Source: Rhizobium altiplani
Lineage (GTDB): Bacteria; Pseudomonadota; Alphaproteobacteria; Rhizobiales; Rhizobiaceae
Assembly (NCBI RefSeq): GCF_001542405.1
Contig: NZ_LNCD01000148.1
Span: forward strand, 1 to 64,000
Length of the DNA stretch: 64,000 nt
Reading direction: 5' to 3'
The notes beneath the pieces were generated by a model. It was not told where the DNA came from, did no database searches, and was given only the letters and a program-made list of their open reading frames with translations. Shown here in pieces: positions 58,841 through 64,000 of this stretch (position 1 is its first letter; the number at the start of each line of letters is the position of its first letter). The position numbers and the translations under genes are program-made.

Positions 58841-59596
58841 TCAGCGCCCCAGATAATTCTCGATCACCTTCGGATCGGAGCTCACGAAATCGATCGATCC
58901 TTCGGCCAGCACCGAACCTTCGGCAAGGCAGGTCACCTTGACGCCGAGATCGCGGATGAAGCCCATGTCATGCTCCACGACGACGACCGAGCGGGTCTTG
59001 GCGATCTCCTTGAGGAGGATCGCCGTTTCCGCGGTTTCGGCGTCCGTCATGCCGGCGACCGGCTCATCGACCAACAAAAGCTTCGGTTCCTGCGCCAGAA
59101 GCATGCCGATCTCCAGCCACTGCTTCTGGCCGTGCGAGAGGTTGGCGGCGAGTTCGTCGCGCCGATGCGTCAGCCGCACGGTCTCAAGGATCTCCTCGAT
59201 GCGAGCCCTGTCTTCCGCGGAGAGCCGGTAGAACAGCGTCGAGAAGACATCGCGCTTGCGGTTCAAGGCGAGTTCGAGGTTGTCCCACACCGTGTGACTT
59301 TCGAAGACCGTCGGTTTCTGGAACTTGCGACCAATCCCGAGCTGCGCGATGTCGGCCTCGTCGAGTTTGGTGAGATCGGTCTGCCCGTTGAAGAACACCT
59401 CGCCTTCATCCGGTCGCGTCTTGCCGGTGATGATGTCCATCATCGTTGTCTTGCCGGCACCATTCGGGCCGATGATGGCCCGAAGTTCGCCGGGCTCGAT
59501 GACGATCGAGAGCGAGTTCAGTGCCTTGAAGCCGTCGAAGGAAACCGAGACGTTGTTGAGATAGAGAACGCTGTTTGGTTTGACGTCAGGGATCAT
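58841..59596 (-). CDS. urtD: urea ABC transporter ATPase UrtD
   Basis: A 251-residue LivG-type ATPase. Walker A GPNGAGKTT, signature LSHGQKQWLEIG (the variant usual for this group) and Walker B LLLVDEPVAGMTD. Confidence 0.95.
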   Translation of the reverse strand: MIPDVKPNSVLYLNNVSVSFDGFKALNSLSIVIEPGELRAIIGPNGAGKTTMMDIITGKTRPDEGEVFFNGQTDLTKLDEADIAQLGIGRKFQKPTVFESHTVWDNLELALNRKRDVFSTLFYRLSAEDRARIEEILETVRLTHRRDELAANLSHGQKQWLEIGMLLAQEPKLLLVDEPVAGMTDAETAETAILLKEIAKTRSVVVVEHDMGFIRDLGVKVTCLAEGSVLAEGSIDFVSSDPKVIENYLGR

Positions 59597-59602
59597 GTTC
59601 GC

Positions 59603-60766
59603 TTACTCCGCCGGCTGGATTTTTGCATCGATACCCTCTTCCTGAAGCGCGGGCGGGGTCGCCTCCGTCTTCGGCTTGCGGCGCGTGAAGTACTGGCCGA
59701 TGGTCCCGACGATCCCCTTTGGCAGGAACAGCGTGACGAGCACGAAGAGACCGCCAAGCGCGAACAGCCAGAACTCGGGGAAAAGGCCCGTGAAGATCGT
59801 CTTGCCGCCGTTGACCAGAATGGCGCCGATGATCGGCCCGATCAGCGTCGAGCGACCGCCGACTGCCGTCCAGATGACCACTTCGATCGAGTTGGCCGGC
59901 GCGAATTCGCCGGGGTTGATGATGCCGACCTGCGGCACGTAAAGCGCACCGGCAATGCCCGCCATCATCGCGGAGACGACAAAGGTGAAGAGCTTGAAGT
60001 GCTCGACGCGGTAGCCGAGGAAGCGCGTGCGGCTTTCCGCATCACGCACGCCGACCAGCACCTTGCCGAACTTCGAGCGGACGATGGCGGAGGCAATCAT
60101 GAGCGACAGTGCAAGGAAGATGGCGGTCGCTGCAAACAGCGCAGCACGCGTGCCATCAGCCTGAACGTTAAAGCCGAGAATTTCCTTGAAGTCGGTCATG
60201 CCGTTGTTGCCGCCGAAGCCCATGTCGTTTCTGAAGAAGGCGAGCAGCAGCGCGTAGGTCATCGCCTGCGTGATGATCGACAGGTAGACGCCGTTGACGC
60301 GTGAGCGGAAGGCGAACCAGCCGAACACGAAGGCCAGCAGTCCCGGCACCAGCAGAACCATCAGCGCCGCGAACCAGAACTTGTCAAAGCCGTACCAGAA
60401 CCACGGCAGTTCCTTCCAGTTCAGGAACACCATGAAATCCGGAAGGATCGGGTCGCCATAGACGCCGCGCGAGCCGATCTGTCGCATCAGATACATGCCC
60501 ATCGCATAGCCGCCGAGCGCGAAAAAGGCGCCGTGGCCGAGTGAGAGAATGCCGCAGAAGCCCCAGACAAGGTCGAGCGCCAGCGCCAGCAGGGCGTAGG
60601 TGAGATACTTGCCGAACAGCGCCATGATATAGGTCGGGATATGCAGCGGATTGGTCGGCGCGGTCATCAGGTTGAGAACCGGCACCAGCACGGCGACTGC
60701 AAGCAGAATGACGATCGCAGCGACGATCTTATGGTCGAGAGACCGAAGCAGGAAGGCCGTAATCAT
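59603..60766 (-). CDS. urtC: urea ABC transporter permease UrtC
   Basis: A 387-residue LivM-type permease with about nine or ten transmembrane helices. GILSLGHGAFFALGGYAMGMYLM is the characteristic early helix, and AESRTRFLGYRVEHFKLFTFVVSAM is the coupling region. It overlaps urtB by four bases. Confidence 0.95.
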   Translation of the reverse strand: MITAFLLRSLDHKIVAAIVILLAVAVLVPVLNLMTAPTNPLHIPTYIMALFGKYLTYALLALALDLVWGFCGILSLGHGAFFALGGYAMGMYLMRQIGSRGVYGDPILPDFMVFLNWKELPWFWYGFDKFWFAALMVLLVPGLLAFVFGWFAFRSRVNGVYLSIITQAMTYALLLAFFRNDMGFGGNNGMTDFKEILGFNVQADGTRAALFAATAIFLALSLMIASAIVRSKFGKVLVGVRDAESRTRFLGYRVEHFKLFTFVVSAMMAGIAGALYVPQVGIINPGEFAPANSIEVVIWTAVGGRSTLIGPIIGAILVNGGKTIFTGLFPEFWLFALGGLFVLVTLFLPKGIVGTIGQYFTRRKPKTEATPPALQEEGIDAKIQPAE

Positions 60767-62382
60767 GCTTCCACCGCCCTTCCTTTGAGTGCGAAGAGCC
60801 CACGCGGACGCTTCTGGATGAACAGAATGATGAGGACGAGCACCAGTATCTTGCCGAGCACGGCGCCGGCGAAGGGCTCGAGGAACTTGTTGAGGACACC
60901 GAGCGACAGCGCACCGACGAGCGTGCCCCAGAGATTGCCCACGCCACCGAAGACCACGACCATGAAGCTGTCGATGATGTAGCTCTGCCCGAGGTTAGGC
61001 GACACGTTGTCGATCTGGCTGAGCGCGACGCCCGCTATGCCGGCAATGCCGGAGCCGAGCGCGAAGGTGAATGCATCGACCCAGCCGGTGCGGATGCCCA
61101 TCGACGAGGCCATGCGGCGGTTCTGCGTAACCGCGCGCATCTGCAGGCCGAAGGCCGAGCGCTTCAGGAGAACGAGCAGCGCAAAGAACACAGCCATCGA
61201 GAAAACGATGATCCAGAGGCGGTTCCAGGTGATCGAGAGCCCGCCCAGTTCAAATGCGCCGGACATCCAGCTTGGATTGCGCACCTCGCGATTCGTCGGG
61301 CCGAAGATCGTGCGAACCGCCTGCTGCAGGATCAGCGACGCGCCCCAGGTGGCGAGCAGCGTTTCGAGCGGCCGGCCATAGAGATAACGGATGACGACCC
61401 GCTCGATGACAAGACCGACAAAGCCGGTGAAGACGAAAGCCGCCGGCACGGAGAAGGCCAGCGAATAGTTTCCGAGTTCGGGAAATGCGGAGCTGATGTA
61501 CTCCTGCACGACGTACGTCGTGTAAGCGCCGATCATCACCATTTCGCCATGCGCCATGTTGATGACGCCCATGACGCCGAAGGTAATGGCAAGGCCGATC
61601 GCGGCCAGCAGCAGCACCGAGCCAAGCGACAGCCCGTACCAGACGTTCTGCCCGACATCCCAAAGCGCCAGGCTGCGGTTGATCGCGTTGACATGGGTCT
61701 GGATAGCACCCTTCAGTTCCTCAGGCGCGGTCGCCATCGCGGAATTCAGGATGGTCAGCGCATCGCGCCCGCCGCGCGCAGCGACCGTATCGATCGCGGC
61801 CTTCTTCTCTTCGGCGCTGACATCGCTCTTCAGAACCATGACAGCGCGCGCCGCTTCCATCGCATTTTTGACCTCGGCGTCGTTTTCTTCAGCCAGCGCC
61901 GAGGTGAGGAGGTCAAGATTTGACGGATCGGCGTCCTTGAGCAGTCCTTGGGCTGCCGCAAGCCGCGCGCCCCGATCCGCGCTCAGGAGCGTCAGCTGGC
62001 TGGTGGCGGTGGCAATCACCGTACGCAGCGAGTTGTTGATCTTGACCTTGGACATATAGTCCGGATCGACGTCGGAAACGACCGCGCCTGATATCGGGTC
62101 GGCATAGGTCGGCTCATCCTCGGTGCCGCCCTGCACCAGCACAGGACCGCCGGTCTCGGAATTCACGTAAAGCTGACCATCGCTCAGCAACTGCAGGATC
62201 TCGCCGACACGCGGGTCCTTGGAGGCGACCAGTGCCTTGATCGCGGCTTCGCGCTCAGGGAAATCGCCGACGCCAAGCGCATCGATAAGGGGGTGAATGT
62301 CTTGCTGTGCCTTGAGCGCGGTCGCAAAAGCCGGCATGGCCAGGCATAGGGTCAAAAGCAAAATCTTGATGGCGCGATACAT
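60763..62382 (-). CDS. urtB: urea ABC transporter permease UrtB
   Basis: A 539-residue LivH-type permease. A signal peptide and a periplasmic helical domain (about residues 25-240, HEAT-like) precede the membrane part, as usual for UrtB and unlike LivH. The core shows GVMGVINMAHGEMVMIGAYTTYVV, and the loop TQNRRMASSMGIRTGWVDAFTFALGSGIAG. Confidence 0.95.
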   Translation of the reverse strand: MYRAIKILLLTLCLAMPAFATALKAQQDIHPLIDALGVGDFPEREAAIKALVASKDPRVGEILQLLSDGQLYVNSETGGPVLVQGGTEDEPTYADPISGAVVSDVDPDYMSKVKINNSLRTVIATATSQLTLLSADRGARLAAAQGLLKDADPSNLDLLTSALAEENDAEVKNAMEAARAVMVLKSDVSAEEKKAAIDTVAARGGRDALTILNSAMATAPEELKGAIQTHVNAINRSLALWDVGQNVWYGLSLGSVLLLAAIGLAITFGVMGVINMAHGEMVMIGAYTTYVVQEYISSAFPELGNYSLAFSVPAAFVFTGFVGLVIERVVIRYLYGRPLETLLATWGASLILQQAVRTIFGPTNREVRNPSWMSGAFELGGLSITWNRLWIIVFSMAVFFALLVLLKRSAFGLQMRAVTQNRRMASSMGIRTGWVDAFTFALGSGIAGIAGVALSQIDNVSPNLGQSYIIDSFMVVVFGGVGNLWGTLVGALSLGVLNKFLEPFAGAVLGKILVLVLIILFIQKRPRGLFALKGRAVEA

Positions 62383-62509
62383 CGGCTCTCTTGCCTCGGT
62401 TATCGTTGGCCTTCCGGCGCAATCGGGAAAAATAAGCCCTTAAATCGGCATCGATCCACCATGGAACCGCCGCCGTCCGAAGCATCAAGGCTGCGCTCCG
62501 GAGATGGAC

Positions 62510-62541
62510 CTTCCGCCCGGACAGGAGAGACCGGGCGGAAG
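62510..62541 (-). terminator. intercistronic hairpin between urtA and urtB
   Basis: CTTCCGCCCGG (62510-62520) and CCGGGCGGAAG (62531-62541) form a perfect 11-base stem. It is 34 bases after the urtA stop and without a T-tract. It is most like a stabilising or partial-termination hairpin that raises the binding protein over the permease genes. Confidence 0.6.
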
Positions 62542-62575
62542 TCTTCAGGCGTCAGAGTGACGGGGTGGTTCGCAC

Positions 62576-63868
62576 TCAGGAGCCCTTGCCGCCGCACTTG
62601 CCCGAGGCAACGTTGAAGTTGCCGCAGTTCATGGGCTTGCGCCAATCGGAGATCAGGTCCTTGGAGTCCGGCAGGAAGTCGGACCATTCGTCGCCAACGA
62701 CCGCCGGGGTCTGCTGAACGATTTCGAACTGGCCGTTCGCCTGGATTTCACCGATCAGAACCGGCTTGGTGATGTGGTGGTTCGGCATGACGGTCGCATA
62801 GCCGCCCGACAGGTTCGGAACCGTGGTGCCGATGATCGAGTCGAGAACCTTGTCCGTGTCGGTCGTGCCGGCAGCCTGAACAGCCTTAACCCATGCGTTG
62901 AAGCCGATATAGGCAGCTTCCATCGGGTCGTTGGTCACGCGCTTGTCGTTCTTGGTGAACTCGTGCCACTGTTTGATGAACTTCTTGTTCGCCGGGCTTT
63001 CGACCGACTCGAAGTAGTTCCAGGCAGCGAGGTGACCGACGAGCGGCTTGGTGTCGAGACCGGCAAGCTCTTCTTCACCGACCGAGAAGGCGACGACGGG
63101 AATGTCGGTTGCCTTGACGCCCTGGTTGCCGAGTTCCTTGTAGAACGGAACGTTGGCGTCACCGTTGATGGTCGAGACCACCGCCGTCTTCTTGCCGGCC
63201 GCGCCGAATTCCTTGATCTTCTTCACTTCCGTCTGCCAGTCGGAGAAGCCGAACGGCGTGTAGTTGATGATGATGTCTTCCTTCGGAATGCCCTTCGAGA
63301 CGAGATAGGCTTCCAGGATCTTGTTGGTGGTGCGCGGATAGACGTAGTCGGTGCCTTCGAGAACGAAGCGCTTAACGCCTTCCTTTTCCATCAGGTAGTC
63401 GACGGCCGGAATCGCCTGCTGGTTCGGAGCGGCACCCGTGTAGAAGATGTTGCGCGAGGACTCTTCGCCTTCATACTGAACCGGGTAGAAGAGGATCGAG
63501 TTGAGCTCTTCGAAGACCGGCAGGACCGACTTGCGCGACGAGGACGTCCAGCAACCGAAGACGGCCGCGACCTTGTCCTTTTCGATCAGCTCGCGTGCCT
63601 TTTCGGCAAACAGCGGCCAGTCGGAGGCCGGGTCGACGACGACAGCTTCGAGCTTCTTGCCGAGAAGGCCGCCCTTCTTGTTCTGCTCGTCGATGAGCAT
63701 CAGCATGGCGTCTTTCAGCGTCGTTTCGGAGATCGCCATCGTGCCGGACAGCGAGTGCAGAACGCCGACCTTGATGGTGTCGTCAGCCGCAACGGCTCCG
63801 TGGAATGCGGCCGTGGCCGACATGACGGCGCCGAGTGCGGCGCCCGTGATATAGGACTTGAGATTCAT
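62576..63868 (-). CDS. urtA: urea ABC transporter substrate-binding protein UrtA
   Basis: A 430-residue periplasmic urea-binding protein of the amide-binding family. A signal peptide ends near HGAVAADD. VGVLHSLSGTMAISETTLKDAML is the family start; VFGCWTSSSRKSVLPVFEELNS and QYEGEESSRNIFYTGAAPNQQ line the ligand site. First gene of the import operon. Confidence 0.95.
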   Translation of the reverse strand: MNLKSYITGAALGAVMSATAAFHGAVAADDTIKVGVLHSLSGTMAISETTLKDAMLMLIDEQNKKGGLLGKKLEAVVVDPASDWPLFAEKARELIEKDKVAAVFGCWTSSSRKSVLPVFEELNSILFYPVQYEGEESSRNIFYTGAAPNQQAIPAVDYLMEKEGVKRFVLEGTDYVYPRTTNKILEAYLVSKGIPKEDIIINYTPFGFSDWQTEVKKIKEFGAAGKKTAVVSTINGDANVPFYKELGNQGVKATDIPVVAFSVGEEELAGLDTKPLVGHLAAWNYFESVESPANKKFIKQWHEFTKNDKRVTNDPMEAAYIGFNAWVKAVQAAGTTDTDKVLDSIIGTTVPNLSGGYATVMPNHHITKPVLIGEIQANGQFEIVQQTPAVVGDEWSDFLPDSKDLISDWRKPMNCGNFNVASGKCGGKGS

Positions 63869-64000
63869 CTGGTTGATCCCCTCTTCTTGTTAGACAACAG
63901 GCCGAAAACGGAAGTTAACTGTTGCTTAAAGGACTATCCGGTGCTGCACTGCGAAAGCGTATACGTGATATGACGTAGGTGACGGGGCGAAATGTGCAGT
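63869..64000 (-). promoter_or_regulatory. upstream region of urtA
   Basis: 132 bp to the window end. GAGGGGAT directly precedes the urtA ATG as ribosome site. I see no convincing sigma54 -24/-12 element or NtrC site, although a GGTGC-t-GCAC sequence is present at about 63941-63951. The promoter may extend past the window. Confidence 0.4.

Noticed and set aside
58970..60304. 444-codon plus-strand open frame across urtD and urtC
   Set aside because: It runs antisense to two certain transporter genes and has no family likeness or ribosome site.
63930..63960. NtrC or sigma54 site upstream of urtA
   Set aside because: Only a partial GGTGC/GCAC pairing is visible and no TGGC-N7-TTGC element is in the 132 bp available.
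1..64000. CRISPR arrays, tRNA or rRNA genes, prophage or complete insertion sequences
   Set aside because: No regularly spaced repeats, cloverleaf-like sequence, transposase or integrase was recognised. The only mobile-like element is the GIY-YIG cassette.

Overview
The window is a stretch of GC-rich alphaproteobacterial chromosome, most like Rhizobiaceae and within that most like Sinorhizobium/Ensifer. The evidence is the heme-uptake set hmuPSTUV next to the general stress response core (sigma EcfG/RpoE2, NepR, PhyR), the GGAAC-N16..18-CGTT/TT promoters, a TGA-N9-TCA iron-type operator, the UrtABCDE-urease block, and RutR-type control of reductive pyrimidine catabolism. The species call is inference. 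I see no rRNA, tRNA, CRISPR array or prophage.

Layout. 1-6 kb: an alpha/beta-hydrolase lipoprotein, then a sulfatase, a true formylglycine-generating enzyme, a HAD phosphatase and a DUF1269 protein. The sulfatase and FGE promoters share a 19-bp element plus a half site exactly 21 bp upstream. 6-14 kb (minus): a TPR protein, a class III cyclase and a marR-FUSC-DUF1656-HlyD efflux operon. 14-16.9 kb: an Asp/Asn beta-hydroxylase-like enzyme, a TetR/SMR efflux pair with a textbook operator, and truncated hemoglobin plus DUF423. 16.9-24.4 kb: two divergent iron/heme operons, tonB with an IsdG/HmuQ-type heme monooxygenase on the minus strand and hmuPSTUV on the plus strand. 24.4-28.7 kb: the general stress locus (DUF883 pair, rpoE2, nepR, phyR, an HWE kinase) and, behind the kinase, a candidate sigma EcfG-dependent small RNA on the opposite strand. 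28.7-42.7 kb: pyrimidine catabolism (preT, preA, rutR, ureidopropionase-type amidohydrolase, dihydropyrimidinase and an ABC importer), interrupted by a decayed GIY-YIG cassette bounded by 33-bp inverted repeats, a GlxA-type regulator/rhodanese pair and a glycosyltransferase. 43-48.4 kb: an RND efflux pair and a Crp/Fnr regulator. 48.4-64 kb (minus): urea import urtABCDE followed by ureD, ureA, ureB, ureC, ureE, ureF and ureG, with extra small genes inside and a cyclase/GGDEF pair between ureC and ureE.

How the parts connect. Reductive pyrimidine degradation (PreTA, HydA, then the carbamoyl amidohydrolase) releases ammonia. The urea importer, urease structural genes and nickel chaperones form a second nitrogen-salvage module. 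HmuTUV, TonB, HmuS and the IsdG-like enzyme form a heme import and degradation route under shared iron control. The stress locus appears to control itself, its kinase, a DUF883/membrane-protein pair and the candidate sRNA.

The strongest unusual signals are the structured sRNA candidate at about 28376-28503, which resembles the Caulobacter GsrN class in setting and architecture; the inverted-repeat-bounded GIY-YIG relic at 31470-31916; and the shared composite operator of the sulfatase and FGE promoters.
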